A stretch of 64,000 nt of DNA from Paraburkholderia nodosa DSM 21604 (GTDB lineage Bacteria; Pseudomonadota; Gammaproteobacteria; Burkholderiales; Burkholderiaceae), in the NCBI RefSeq assembly GCF_000519185.1, contig NZ_JAFA01000011.1, forward strand, positions 124,001 to 188,000, read 5' to 3'. This document shows positions 7,109 through 15,585 of this stretch, piece by piece. Position 1 is the first letter of the stretch. Every line of letters begins with the position of its first letter. A program made the translations under genes and the position numbers. The notes beneath the pieces are model-generated. The model made no database searches, had not been told where the DNA came from, and saw nothing but the letters and a program-made list of their open reading frames with translations.

Positions 7109-8668
7109 ATGAATCAGCTCGTGACGCCTGCCGGCTTGATCGCGGCAGCCAATGAACCCGAAGTCGCGCTCATCGTTCAGCCCGTGGTGCTGGCCGGGGG
7201 CTCGGGCACGCGGCTGTGGCCGCTCTCGCGCGAGCATTGCCCGAAACAGCTGATCGATCTGCTCAACGGCGAGTCGCTGCTCGAAGCCACGGTGCGGCGG
7301 CTCGACGGGGTGTATGCCCAGCCGGGCGTGGCGATCCGCAAGGCCGCGCCTGTCGTCGTGAGCAGCGAGGAACTGCGGCTCATGACCGTCGACCGGCTCG
7401 GCCGCAGCGGCACGCCCGCTCGCGTCGTGCTCGAACCGGTTGCGCGCAACACCGCACCGGCACTCACTGTCGCGGCGCTGGCGGCGCGCGCCGGCCACGA
7501 GGCGGCGCTCGCCCGCGACGGCGCGGGTGCGGTATGCGACAGCGATCCCGTGCTCATCGCCATGCCGGCGGACCATCTGATCGCGGATCGCGCAGCGTTT
7601 GCCGCCGCACTCGAAGAGGCGGTGGGGTACGCGGCGCGTGGCGCGATCGTCACGCTCGGCGTGCCGCCGCAGCGCGCGGAGACCGGCTACGGGTACATCG
7701 GCGCGGGGGCGGCGCTCGGCGCCAGTGGCGCGCGCGTGATCGAGCGTTTCGTGGAAAAGCCCGGCCCCGAACTCGCGGCAAGTTACGTGGCCTCGGGAGA
7801 TTACCTCTGGAATAGCGGCATTTTCGTGGTGCGCGCATCGGTCTGGCTCGCCGCGATCGCGCATTGCCGGCCGGCTATCGCGGCGCAATGCACGGCGGCG
7901 TTCGAGGCGGCCGCAATCGACGCCGACGGCACCGTGCATCTCGATGCCGCGGCGCTCGCCGCGTGCCCGTCCGATTCGATCGACTACGCGGTGATGGAGT
8001 CGCTCGGCGCCAACGCGCGGCTCGCGGGCGTGGTCGTGCCGCTCGTGGCGGGCTGGTCCGACGTGGGCGCGTGGGATGCGGTGTGGCAGGTGTCGAACAA
8101 GGACGCAAGCGGCAACGTGGCCCGCGGGCGCGTGATGTTCGAAGACGTGACCGACACGTTCGCGCATTCGGACGGTCGGCTCGTGGCTTGCGTGGGCGTG
8201 CACGGCGTGGTGGTGGTCGAAACGGCCGACGCCGTCCTCGTCGCGGCGAGGGATCGCGTGCAGGACGTCAAGGCGATCGTGGGCAAGCTCAGGCAGGAGC
8301 GCAGCGCGGTCGCGCAGCATCACCGGCGCGTGGAGCGGCCGTGGGGCTGCTACGACTCGCTCGATCAGGGAGAACGCTTCCAGGTCAAGCGTATCGTCGT
8401 GAAGCCGGGCGGGCGGCTGTCGCTGCAGATGCATCATCACCGCGCGGAGCACTGGACCGTGGTGCGTGGCACGGCGTGCGTCACGCGCGGCGAGGAAGTT
8501 TTCCTGCTTTCGGAAAACGAGTCGACCTACATCCCGCTGGGCGTCAAGCACCGGCTGGAGAATCCGGGCAAGACGCCGCTCGAGATCATCGAGGTGCAGT
8601 CGGGCGGTTATCTGGGCGAAGACGACATCGTGCGCTTCGACGATGAGTACGGCCGGATACAACGTTGA
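7109..8668 (+). CDS. manC: Mannose-1-phosphate guanylyltransferase / mannose-6-phosphate isomerase
   Basis: This bifunctional type II enzyme makes mannose 6-phosphate from fructose 6-phosphate and GDP-mannose from mannose 1-phosphate and GTP, precursors for exopolysaccharide or O-antigen. The nucleotidyltransferase signature GGSGTRLWPLS is at residues 30-40 and FVEKP at about 213. The C-terminal cupin isomerase domain (about 410-505) carries the metal-ligand region QMHHHRAEHW. The 519 residues are slightly longer than the usual 470-480 because of about 20 extra N-terminal residues and some insertions. No other polysaccharide genes are adjacent; the next gene encodes a GntR-type regulator. A start closer to the GGSGTRL motif is possible. 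Confidence 0.93.
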   Translation: MNQLVTPAGLIAAANEPEVALIVQPVVLAGGSGTRLWPLSREHCPKQLIDLLNGESLLEATVRRLDGVYAQPGVAIRKAAPVVVSSEELRLMTVDRLGRSGTPARVVLEPVARNTAPALTVAALAARAGHEAALARDGAGAVCDSDPVLIAMPADHLIADRAAFAAALEEAVGYAARGAIVTLGVPPQRAETGYGYIGAGAALGASGARVIERFVEKPGPELAASYVASGDYLWNSGIFVVRASVWLAAIAHCRPAIAAQCTAAFEAAAIDADGTVHLDAAALAACPSDSIDYAVMESLGANARLAGVVVPLVAGWSDVGAWDAVWQVSNKDASGNVARGRVMFEDVTDTFAHSDGRLVACVGVHGVVVVETADAVLVAARDRVQDVKAIVGKLRQERSAVAQHHRRVERPWGCYDSLDQGERFQVKRIVVKPGGRLSLQMHHHRAEHWTVVRGTACVTRGEEVFLLSENESTYIPLGVKHRLENPGKTPLEIIEVQSGGYLGEDDIVRFDDEYGRIQR

Positions 8669-8698
8669 ATAAACGCAACGTCGAAAAACACAACGTTG
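8660..8698. repeat. Three CAACGT(T/C)G boxes, about 15-16 bp apart
   Basis: CAACGTTG (8660-8667), CAACGTCG (8676-8683) and CAACGTTG (8691-8698) are separated by A-rich spacers of similar length. The first and third are palindromic. Regular spacing suggests operator half-sites or a short tandem duplication; the first copy contains the manC stop codon. Confidence 0.45.
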
Positions 8699-9040
8699 GG
8701 CCGCGCGCGAAAAGCGTGCGCAGAAGAAACATGCACGCCGACGTCCCTGCATATGCACAGCCAGGGACTGCCGATTGATTTGAAGCCGATTGAAAGCGTG
8801 TCGATTGAAGTAAGTGGGCGATTCATACGATCGCCTTACAAAAAACAGCAGCGCAAGGGCCGACGTAACACGCGCAAATACGAACAAGATGCATGCCGCA
8901 AGCATCATGTCAGGAGATATCCTGGCTGGCGAATTATGCGAAGCGCATGCAACGTAATACCTAAGTTCGACGACGCACGAGGGCCCGCGCAGTATCCGGC
9001 AAACATGGGCGATAACGCCCACATCGGGGGGGGTAGGGTC
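8669..9040. other. 372 bp intergenic region with repeated CAACGT boxes
   Basis: It separates manC from the FadR-type gene. Three CAACGT(T/C)G boxes start the region (8660-8698, the first overlapping the manC stop). The rest is AT-richer, with no gene and no terminator seen. An in-frame upstream ATG at 9005 is an alternative start for the next gene. Confidence 0.4.
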
Positions 9041-9760
9041 ATGGAACTGGGGAACAAGGAACGCTCGCTCGTCAGCAAGGTGATGGACGGGCTGATTGCA
9101 GGCATCGTCGAGGAGCGGTATGGCGCCGTGCTGCCACCGCAGGACATCCTCTCGAAGGAGTTCGACGTGAGCCGCACGGTGATGCGCGAGGCGCTCTCCA
9201 TGCTGCTCGCACGTCACATGCTCGACGTGCGGCCGAAAATAGGCACGCGCATCCGGCCCATGCGCGACTGGCGCATGATCGACGAGGACGTCGTGAACTG
9301 GCGTTTCCGTTCGAAACCGGACAAGACGTTTTTGCGCGACGTGATCGAATTTCGCGGCCTGATCGAACCGGCGGCGTGCGCGCTCGCGGCCACGCGTGCG
9401 AGCGCGGCGGAGATTGCCGGTATTCGCGAGGCGTTCGAAGCGCTGCGCCAGACGAGCACCGACGATCCGAATTTCCAGACCGCCGACGCGCTTCTGCACA
9501 CGCGTATCCTCGCGGCGAGCGGGAATCAGTTTTATCAGCAGATGGCGGCGATCATTCGCGGCGCGCTCTCGCTTGTGAATCCGATTCTCAGCACGCGTGA
9601 CGGTGGCTGGAACAACGTCGTGGCGGCCCATGGGCGCATCGTCGAAGCGATCGAGCGGCGTGCGCCGAAAGAGGCCGAAGCGGCCGCGCTCGCGATGATC
9701 GAATACACCGCCGACGAACTCACTCGGGCGCTCGCGCCCGAGGCGCTGGAGCAGCGCTAA
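9041..9760 (+). CDS. GntR/FadR-family transcriptional regulator
   Basis: The 239-residue protein has an N-terminal winged helix (about residues 8-75, including LPPQDILSKEFDVSRTVMREAL, the classic GntR helix-turn-helix with a conserved Arg pair) and a C-terminal FCD all-helical ligand domain (about 95-220) with Asp/His candidates for metal binding (DALLHTRI, AAHGRIVEAI). FadR-type members usually sense sugar acids or other organic acids. The ATG at 9041 follows a G-rich stretch and gives a normal length; ATG 9005 is possible. The oxidoreductase gene at 9939 is the likeliest neighbouring target. Confidence 0.9.
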   Translation: MELGNKERSLVSKVMDGLIAGIVEERYGAVLPPQDILSKEFDVSRTVMREALSMLLARHMLDVRPKIGTRIRPMRDWRMIDEDVVNWRFRSKPDKTFLRDVIEFRGLIEPAACALAATRASAAEIAGIREAFEALRQTSTDDPNFQTADALLHTRILAASGNQFYQQMAAIIRGALSLVNPILSTRDGGWNNVVAAHGRIVEAIERRAPKEAEAAALAMIEYTADELTRALAPEALEQR

Positions 9761-9879
9761 GCCCGTTCGCAGCGTTGCTTCGCTCGCGTCAGTGCGCTCG
9801 CTGCGCGCGGATTGAGGCGAGCGCATTGCGGCGCGCTGCGCGTGCCGGTATCGTGCGTGTCTTTGGGTGCGCCTCGTGT

Positions 9880-9898
9880 GACGTACGTGACATACGTC
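9880..9898. promoter_or_regulatory. Candidate operator GACGTA-N7-TACGTC
   Basis: A perfect 6+6 bp inverted repeat with a 7 bp spacer lies 41 bp before the oxidoreductase ATG (9939) and just after the GntR-type gene. The position suits an operator bound by that regulator; this is inference. Confidence 0.35.
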
Positions 9899-9938
9899 GT
9901 GCGGCGGCCCTTGACCTCACAGCCGGAGCACGCAGCAC

Positions 9939-10916
9939 ATGAGCGAAACACAAACGATACGTTGGGGCATCGTCGGCGCGGGCCGCATTGCGCATCGCTT
10001 CGCGCAGGGCGTCGCGCACGTCCCGCATGCACGCGTCGAAGCGGTCTGGTCGCGGCGCGCGGCGACTGCGCAGGCGCTTGCCGCTTCCTGCGGCGCGCAG
10101 GCGTGCGAAAGCGTGGATGCGCTCTTCGCGAGCGGCATCGACGCCGTCTATATTGCCACGATGCAGGACAGCCACGCCCAGTACGCCATTGCCGCGCTCG
10201 AGGCCGGCCTGCCCGTGCTGTGTGAAAAGCCCGCCACCGTAAACGGCGCGCAGCTCGAACGCGTGCTCGACGCGGCGCGCCGCGCGCAGCGCCTCTTCAT
10301 GGAGGCGATGAAGCCGCCGTTTTATCCCCTCTATCGGAAGTTGCGCACGCAACTAGACGCCGATCCCATCGGGCCGGTCGGGCTCGTGCGCGCGGGTTGT
10401 TCGGTGGCAAGCGTCCCTGCCGACCATCCCTCGCTTTCGTTCGAGCAAGCGGGTGGTGCGCTGCTCGACATCGGCGTGTACGAAATGTTTCTGGCCGTCG
10501 ACTGGCTCGGCGCGCCACGCGAGGTGCAGACTGTCGGGCGCCTCGGCTCGACTGGCGTGGATACGTTCGCGAGCCTGAACTGCCAGCACGAGCGCGGCAT
10601 TGCGCAGTTGTTCTGCGGGCTCGATCTGCACGGCTATGGCGACGCGCTGCTGGCGGGGCCGCTCGGCAACGTGACGATACACGCGAACTGGTGGAATCCG
10701 GCGCGCGCGACAGTGCGCTATGTGGATGGCCGAGTCGTCGAACTCGACGAGCGGTTCGAGGGCGGCGGCCTGAACTACGAGACCGCGCACTTCTGCGAGC
10801 TGCTGCGCGCGGGCGCGCTGGAAAGCCCGGTGATGACGCATGACACCTCGCGCCGCATGCTCGCCATGGCCGACGCCGCGCGAGCGGCGCTCGGACTGCG
10901 TTTCCCCTGCGAGTGA
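9939..10916 (+). CDS. Gfo/Idh/MocA-family NAD(P)-dependent oxidoreductase
   Basis: Members oxidise or reduce sugars, inositols or related alcohols. The Rossmann nucleotide motif GIVGAGRIAHRF is near residue 9, and the CEKPATVN motif (about residues 91-98) carries the conserved Lys of the EKP signature. The C-terminal alpha/beta substrate domain includes GALLDIGVYEM, another family hallmark. Its 325 residues are typical. It lies 178 bp behind the FadR-type regulator with a dyad between them, so it is probably regulated by that protein. The substrate cannot be inferred from sequence. Confidence 0.88.
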   Translation: MSETQTIRWGIVGAGRIAHRFAQGVAHVPHARVEAVWSRRAATAQALAASCGAQACESVDALFASGIDAVYIATMQDSHAQYAIAALEAGLPVLCEKPATVNGAQLERVLDAARRAQRLFMEAMKPPFYPLYRKLRTQLDADPIGPVGLVRAGCSVASVPADHPSLSFEQAGGALLDIGVYEMFLAVDWLGAPREVQTVGRLGSTGVDTFASLNCQHERGIAQLFCGLDLHGYGDALLAGPLGNVTIHANWWNPARATVRYVDGRVVELDERFEGGGLNYETAHFCELLRAGALESPVMTHDTSRRMLAMADAARAALGLRFPCE

Positions 10917-10940
10917 CAAGCGAATAGCGGCGCGAAAGCG

Positions 10941-10966
10941 ACACGGCCCGCATGTGCGGGCCGTGT
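10941..10966. terminator. 12 bp hairpin between convergent genes
   Basis: ACACGGCCCGCA and TGCGGGCCGTGT (10941-10952 and 10955-10966) form a perfect stem between the convergent oxidoreductase and ABC permease genes. There is no T-run directly after it on either strand, so it is a likely but atypical bidirectional terminator. Confidence 0.55.
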
Positions 10967-10999
10967 ATGAAAAAACGCGTGTGAGGTCAGGGACGTAAA

Positions 11000-11659
11000 T
11001 CAATGGCGCGCAGGCAGCGCGAGGCGCCTTTCATACCAGTGCTGCACCCATTCGAGCACCTGGCAAAGCACCCAGTACACGGCGGCGGCCGCGAGATAGA
11101 GCGGCAGCGGCTGATAGGTCGAAGCGATGATTTCCTGTGCGCTGCGCAGCAGCTCCGTCACGGTGATGACCGAAACGAGCGACGTGTCCTTGATGAGACT
11201 GATGAGGCTGTTCGAGAGACTCGGCACGGCGATGCGCAACGCCTGCGGCGCGATCACGTAGCGCAGCGTCTGCGTGCGCGAGAGGCCGAGGCTATAGGCC
11301 GCGAGCCACTGTCCACTATGAATGCCGAGAATCGCGCCGCGCATGCTCTCGGAGAGATACGCCGCCACGTTCGCGGAAAGCGCGATCACGCCTGCGGGCG
11401 TCGGGTCGAGCGAGATGCCGACGCTCGGCAATCCGTAGTAAATCACGAAGATCTGCACGAGCAGCGGCGTGCCGCGCATCAGGCTCACATACACACGCGC
11501 GATGAACACGAGCGTGCGGTTCGAGCTGATGCCCATGAGCGCGAGCACGGCACCGCCGATGAGCCCGAAGATCATCGAAAGCACGGCGAACTTGACCGTC
11601 AGCACCGCGCCCTGTGCGAGCACCGGCAGCGACTGGATGATGAGCGTATAGATGGGCAT
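11000..11659 (-). CDS. Polar amino-acid ABC transporter permease (cystine/Glu type)
   Basis: This 219-residue inner-membrane protein is of the HisM/YecS type, with about five membrane segments. The permease loop EAA-like motif (YSLGLSRTQTLRYVIAPQALRIAVP, shown here only by its end residues) contacts the ATPase, and RGTPLLVQIFVIYYGLP is the hallmark of the His/Glu/Gln/Arg/cystine permease family. The binding-protein gene lies directly upstream (stop to start 122 bp), with a strong hairpin between them. No ATPase gene is adjacent, so the complex must use one encoded elsewhere. Confidence 0.9.
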   Translation of the reverse strand: MPIYTLIIQSLPVLAQGAVLTVKFAVLSMIFGLIGGAVLALMGISSNRTLVFIARVYVSLMRGTPLLVQIFVIYYGLPSVGISLDPTPAGVIALSANVAAYLSESMRGAILGIHSGQWLAAYSLGLSRTQTLRYVIAPQALRIAVPSLSNSLISLIKDTSLVSVITVTELLRSAQEIIASTYQPLPLYLAAAAVYWVLCQVLEWVQHWYERRLALPARH

Positions 11660-11709
11660 GGGCGTAGGTAACGAATGGAAGTGGCGCGGTTTGCAATGGA
11701 TTCAGATGT

Positions 11710-11743
11710 GCGAAGGGCGGCATCGTGCGATGCCGCCCTTCGC
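11710..11743 (-). terminator. 16 bp intercistronic hairpin between binding protein and permease
   Basis: GCGAAGGGCGGCATCG and its exact complement (11728-11743) form a near-continuous stem in the gap between the two ABC genes. With no T-run it more likely stabilises the upstream message or weakens transcription, giving excess binding protein over permease, as is common in ABC operons. Confidence 0.6.
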
Positions 11744-11781
11744 GTCAGCCGGACTGTGCGGCGCTCTCGATCATTGCCGGA

Positions 11782-12579
11782 TCATTGCGAGATCGGCTTC
11801 GTCACGTCGATGCCGAACCACTTGTCCGAGATCTTCGTGAAGGTGCCATCGGCTTCGAGCTGCGTCATCGCTTCGTCGATCGACTTGGCGAACTTCGGAT
11901 TGCCCTTCTTGAACGGGATGGCCGACGGGTTGCCGGCGCCGACCGTCGCGCCCGTGCGCAGCGGCAGCTGCGAGTTCTTCATCAGGTAGGCGAGCATCAG
12001 GCGGTCGTTGAGCGCCGCGTCGAGGCGGCCCGCTGCGAGGTCGCGCAGATATTCGGGGGCGCCCGGATAGGTCTTCACGTCGATGCCCGGCACCGACTTG
12101 GCCATGTCCATGTAATTGGTGCCGAGACCGACGCCGAGCTTCTTGCCCTTGAGGTCGTCGAGCGTCTTGAACTGGCGCGTGTCGTCCTTGCGCTGGATGA
12201 GCTGCGCGGCCGAGTACGTGTACGCCGGCGAGAAGTCGAGCACGGCCTTGCGCTGGTCGGTCACGCCGACCTGATTCACGATCACATCGAACTTGCCTGC
12301 CTGCAGGCCGGCGATGATGCCGCTCCATTCGGTCGTGACGAATTCGGGCTTGAGGCCCATTTTCGCGGCCACGGCTTTGGCGATGTCGACGTCGTAGCCG
12401 ACCAGCTCGCCGTTGGGCGCCTTCGAGTTGAACGGGGGGAACGTGCCTTCGAGACCGATGCGCAGCGTGCCGCGCGACTTGACCTGGTCGAGCAGGTCGT
12501 CGGCGTGGGCGCTGGCCGCGACGAACGATGCGCCGACGATTGCAAGTGCAAGGAGTTTTTTCAGCAAACCGGATTTCAT
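11782..12579 (-). CDS. Polar amino-acid ABC transporter periplasmic binding protein
   Basis: The 265-residue protein has a Sec signal peptide (MKSGLLKKLLALA..., probable cleavage after AHA, about residue 26). A SBP_bac_3 fold follows with the signature LRIGLEGTFPPFNS (about residues 39-52) and GYDVDIAKAVAAKMG. LGTNYMD and the Q-V-G-V-T-D-Q-R hinge region resemble cystine and glutamate binders (FliY/TcyA type), but the exact ligand is uncertain. The start at 12579 was chosen for the signal peptide, with GAGGAAA just upstream. It is the first gene of the ABC pair and follows pyrD by 82 bp on the same strand. Confidence 0.9.
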   Translation of the reverse strand: MKSGLLKKLLALAIVGASFVAASAHADDLLDQVKSRGTLRIGLEGTFPPFNSKAPNGELVGYDVDIAKAVAAKMGLKPEFVTTEWSGIIAGLQAGKFDVIVNQVGVTDQRKAVLDFSPAYTYSAAQLIQRKDDTRQFKTLDDLKGKKLGVGLGTNYMDMAKSVPGIDVKTYPGAPEYLRDLAAGRLDAALNDRLMLAYLMKNSQLPLRTGATVGAGNPSAIPFKKGNPKFAKSIDEAMTQLEADGTFTKISDKWFGIDVTKPISQ

Positions 12580-12661
12580 GTTTTCCTCTTGTTCTGCTGC
12601 TGCGATTCTGGTGCCAGGCATAGCGCCTCCGATGCGCCATGACTAGCCTGCCACTATAGCT

Positions 12662-13696
12662 TTACGCGCGGCCCGAGGCCAGCGCCCGCGCACATTCGGC
12701 GACGAGCGCCGGGCCCCGGTAGATGAAGCCCGTGTAGACCTGCACGAGCGAGGCGCCGGCCGCGATCTTCGCGCGCGCATCGTCGCCCGAAAAAATGCCG
12801 CCCACGCCGATGATGGGCACGTCGCCGCCCAGCTCGGCGCGCAGCTTGCGGATCACGTTGTTCGAGGCGTCGAATACCGGGCGCCCCGAGAGGCCGCCCG
12901 TTTCGTTCGCATTCGGCATGCCTTCCACTGCCGCGCGCGAGAGCGTGGTGTTGGTCGCGATGACGCCTTCGATCTTGTGGCGCAGGAGCGTGTCGGCGAT
13001 TTCCTTGATCTGCTCGTCGTCGAGATCGGGCGCGATCTTGAGCGCGAGCGGCACGAGCTTGCCGTGCATGTCGGCCAGACGCTGCTGCTTGTCCTTGAGC
13101 GCGGCGAGCAGGGCGTCGAGTTCGCCGCCGCCTTGCAGCTGGCGCAGATTCTTCGTGTTCGGCGACGAGATGTTGATCGTCACGTAGCTCGCAAACGGAT
13201 AGACGCGCTCGAGGCAGAAGAGATAGTCGTCGGCGGCGCGCTCGATCGGCGTGTCGGCATTCTTGCCGATGTTCAGGCCGAGAATGCCGCGATAGCGCGC
13301 GGCCTGCACGTTCTTCACGAACTGCTCGACGCCGTGGTTGTTGAACCCCATGCGGTTGATGATGCCGCCCGCCTGCGGCAGCCGGAAAATGCGCGGGCGC
13401 GGATTGCCCGGCTGCGGGCGCGGCGTCACGGTGCCCACCTCGATGAAGCCGAAGCCGAGCGCGGCGAAACCGTCGATCGCGGCGCCTTCCTTGTCGAGGC
13501 CCGCGGCGAGCCCCACCGGGTTGCGGAAGGTGAGGCCCATGACGGTGCGCGGCGAATCGGGCACGCGCGGGGCGAGCAGGCCCGCCATGCCGGTGCGGCC
13601 GGCGGCGCCGATCATGCGCAGCGAGAGGTGATGGGCGTCTTCGGCGTCCATGCGAAAGAGCTGGTCGCGGACGAACGGATAAAGGGTGCTGAACAC
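12662..13696 (-). CDS. pyrD: Dihydroorotate dehydrogenase (quinone), class 2
   Basis: PyrD oxidises dihydroorotate to orotate with FMN and passes electrons to quinone, the fourth step of pyrimidine synthesis, at the inner face of the membrane. The N-terminal amphipathic helix region, NPVGLAAGLDKEG, RMGFNNHG, and NISSPNTKNLR with the catalytic Ser of class 2 enzymes (about residue 178) are present. GVIATNTTLSR and VGGIFSG complete the FMN site. The length of 344 is normal. It is the last gene of an aat-bpt-pyrD run; its start is 79 bp from the bpt stop. Confidence 0.97.
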   Translation of the reverse strand: MFSTLYPFVRDQLFRMDAEDAHHLSLRMIGAAGRTGMAGLLAPRVPDSPRTVMGLTFRNPVGLAAGLDKEGAAIDGFAALGFGFIEVGTVTPRPQPGNPRPRIFRLPQAGGIINRMGFNNHGVEQFVKNVQAARYRGILGLNIGKNADTPIERAADDYLFCLERVYPFASYVTINISSPNTKNLRQLQGGGELDALLAALKDKQQRLADMHGKLVPLALKIAPDLDDEQIKEIADTLLRHKIEGVIATNTTLSRAAVEGMPNANETGGLSGRPVFDASNNVIRKLRAELGGDVPIIGVGGIFSGDDARAKIAAGASLVQVYTGFIYRGPALVAECARALASGRA

Positions 13697-13775
13697 GGGA
13701 AGAAGGCGCGGGCGCCGGAAAATGGGAACCCGCTATTTTAGCGGCAACGCGGGCCCGGGACGATGCGCCGGGGGC

Positions 13776-14540
13776 TCAGGCGTCGGGCGTGAGTGCGGCC
13801 CATGCGCCGTCGAAGAGGCCTTCGAGCGGCTGGAAGTGCGCTTTGTAGGCCATTTTCGGGCTCTCGCGGATCCAGTAGCCGAGATAGACGTAAGGCAGCT
13901 GAAGGCTGCGGGCCTGCTCGATCTGCCAGAGGATGTTGTAGGTGCCGTAACTCGTGTGGACCGTGTCCGGGTCGAAGAACGTGTAGACCGAGGAGAGCCC
14001 GTCGCCGAGGATGTCGATCATGCTCACCATGCGCAACGCGCCGGGCTCGTCCGGATGCGCGGGGTCCGGCTCGCGGAATTCCACCAGCCGTGAGTTGATC
14101 CGGCTTTGCAGCAGGAACTGCTCGTACTGGTCGCGGCTGTCGCGATCCATGCCGCCGCCCGCGTGGCGGGCGGACTGATAGCGCATGTAGAGCGCGTAGT
14201 GCGCCTCGTCGTAGTGCAGCGGCGCGACCGTGGCGACGAGCGCGCCATGCCGCTTCCACGCGCGGCGCTGCGTGCGGCTCGGCGTGAAACGCTCGACCGG
14301 CACGCGCACCGGCACGCACGCGCGGCAGCCGTCGCAGTAGGGACGATAGGTGAACACGCCCGAGCGCCGGAAGCCGGCCTTCACGAGATCGGTATAGACG
14401 TCGGAGTTGATGAGATGACTGGGCGTCGCCACCTGCGAACGCGCGATACGCCCCTCCAGGTAACTGCAGGGGTAGGGCGCCGTTGCATAGAATTGCAGCG
14501 CAGAAAGCGGTGAAAGCGGCAGCTCGTTTGGATGCGTCAC
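13776..14540 (-). CDS. bpt: Aspartate/glutamate leucyltransferase (Bpt, ATE family)
   Basis: Bpt transfers leucine from Leu-tRNA to proteins with N-terminal Asp or Glu, creating N-degrons for ClpAP. The ATE N-terminal cysteine cluster is present (YRPYCDGCRACVPVRVPV) along with the C-terminal GNAT-like domain (DILGDGLSSVYTFF, SYGTYNILWQIEQA, YVYLGYWIRESPKMAYK). A GTG start at 14540 was chosen because VTHPNELPLSP is the conserved family beginning; upstream codons look non-coding. The 254 residues are about 20 shorter than relatives that I recall, the difference being at the C-terminus after the conserved core. It lies between aat and pyrD on the same strand. Confidence 0.93.
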   Translation of the reverse strand: MTHPNELPLSPLSALQFYATAPYPCSYLEGRIARSQVATPSHLINSDVYTDLVKAGFRRSGVFTYRPYCDGCRACVPVRVPVERFTPSRTQRRAWKRHGALVATVAPLHYDEAHYALYMRYQSARHAGGGMDRDSRDQYEQFLLQSRINSRLVEFREPDPAHPDEPGALRMVSMIDILGDGLSSVYTFFDPDTVHTSYGTYNILWQIEQARSLQLPYVYLGYWIRESPKMAYKAHFQPLEGLFDGAWAALTPDA

Positions 14541-14794
14541 GTTGGCAGCTCTCGTAGCAGTTCGGATCGTCGCGTGGCGCGCGCGTCGCGCACCCAGCCT
14601 CGCGCGCAAGCCTTGCCAGACCACACGGCGCGCCGCACGTGGGGTGCCAGGGAAGGCCGGGCGGCGACAGGTTCGCTCTTGAGTCTAACATTGACGCCGA
14701 ACATGTATCCATCGAATTGCGCGGGCTGTCGCAAGCGCGCACGCGAGCGCTCATGCGCCGTTCATGTGCCACTCATTTGCCGCTCGCCGGCCAC

Positions 14795-15559
14795 TCACGC
14801 AGCAGGCAAGAACTCGTCGGGCGCGCCTGACCCGCCGAGCAGATCGGCGAGCACCGCTTTATCGAATTTCCAGGGAATGGGCGCGGCGTTCACGTGCGTG
14901 CGCACGTGGGCGATGAACGCCTTGCGCGAGATTTCGCGCCCGCCGAGCGAGGCGAGATGCGCGGTGTTCTGCTGGCAATCGATCAACTCGACGCCGTGGC
15001 GGCGCAGATGCGCGACGAGCGCCGCGAGCGCGATCTTCGAGGCGTCGGTCATGGAGGCGAACATCGACTCGCCGAAGAACATCGTGCCGAGCGCCACGCC
15101 GTAGAGTCCGCCCACACGTTCGCCGCCGAACCAGGCCTCGACGCTGTGCGCATCGCCCACGCGGTGCAGGGTGGAGTACGCGTCGATCACATCGCCGGTG
15201 ATCCAGGTGCCGCGCTGGCCGTGCCGCGGCGCGTTCGCGCACGCGCGCATCACGGCGGCGAAATTGTTGTCGACGCGAATTTCCCACGCGTCCTCACGCA
15301 GCACGCGCTTGAGTGTTTTCCGGAACGAAGGCGAGACCTTGAATTCGTCGGGGCGCAGGATCATGCGCGGGTCGGGGCTCCACCAGAGCACCGGCTGGCC
15401 GTCGGAGTACCACGGGAAAATGCCGCGGCGGTAGGCGTCGATGAGGCGAGAGGGGAGCAGGTCCGCGCTGGCGGCGAGCAGGCCTGGCGCGCCGCTCGAC
15501 GCGCCGAGTGCGCGCTCGACGGCGGGAAACGGTTCGTCGGGCGAAAGCCAGGGGACCAT
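14795..15559 (-). CDS. aat: Leucyl/phenylalanyl-tRNA--protein transferase
   Basis: Aat attaches Leu or Phe from aminoacyl-tRNA to proteins with N-terminal Arg or Lys, feeding the ClpAPS N-degron pathway. The signature region is present: RRGIFPWYSDGQPVLWWSPDPR (about residues 45-66, partly shown), FGGERVGGLYGVALG and FFGESMFS-like FFGESMFASMTDASK. The length of 254 is normal. It is the first of the aat-bpt-pyrD run, 26 bp after the NUDIX gene stop, so these probably share a transcript. Confidence 0.96.
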   Translation of the reverse strand: MVPWLSPDEPFPAVERALGASSGAPGLLAASADLLPSRLIDAYRRGIFPWYSDGQPVLWWSPDPRMILRPDEFKVSPSFRKTLKRVLREDAWEIRVDNNFAAVMRACANAPRHGQRGTWITGDVIDAYSTLHRVGDAHSVEAWFGGERVGGLYGVALGTMFFGESMFASMTDASKIALAALVAHLRRHGVELIDCQQNTAHLASLGGREISRKAFIAHVRTHVNAAPIPWKFDKAVLADLLGGSGAPDEFLPAA

Positions 15560-15585
15560 CGTCGCGGGCGCAGTCAGATAGACAA

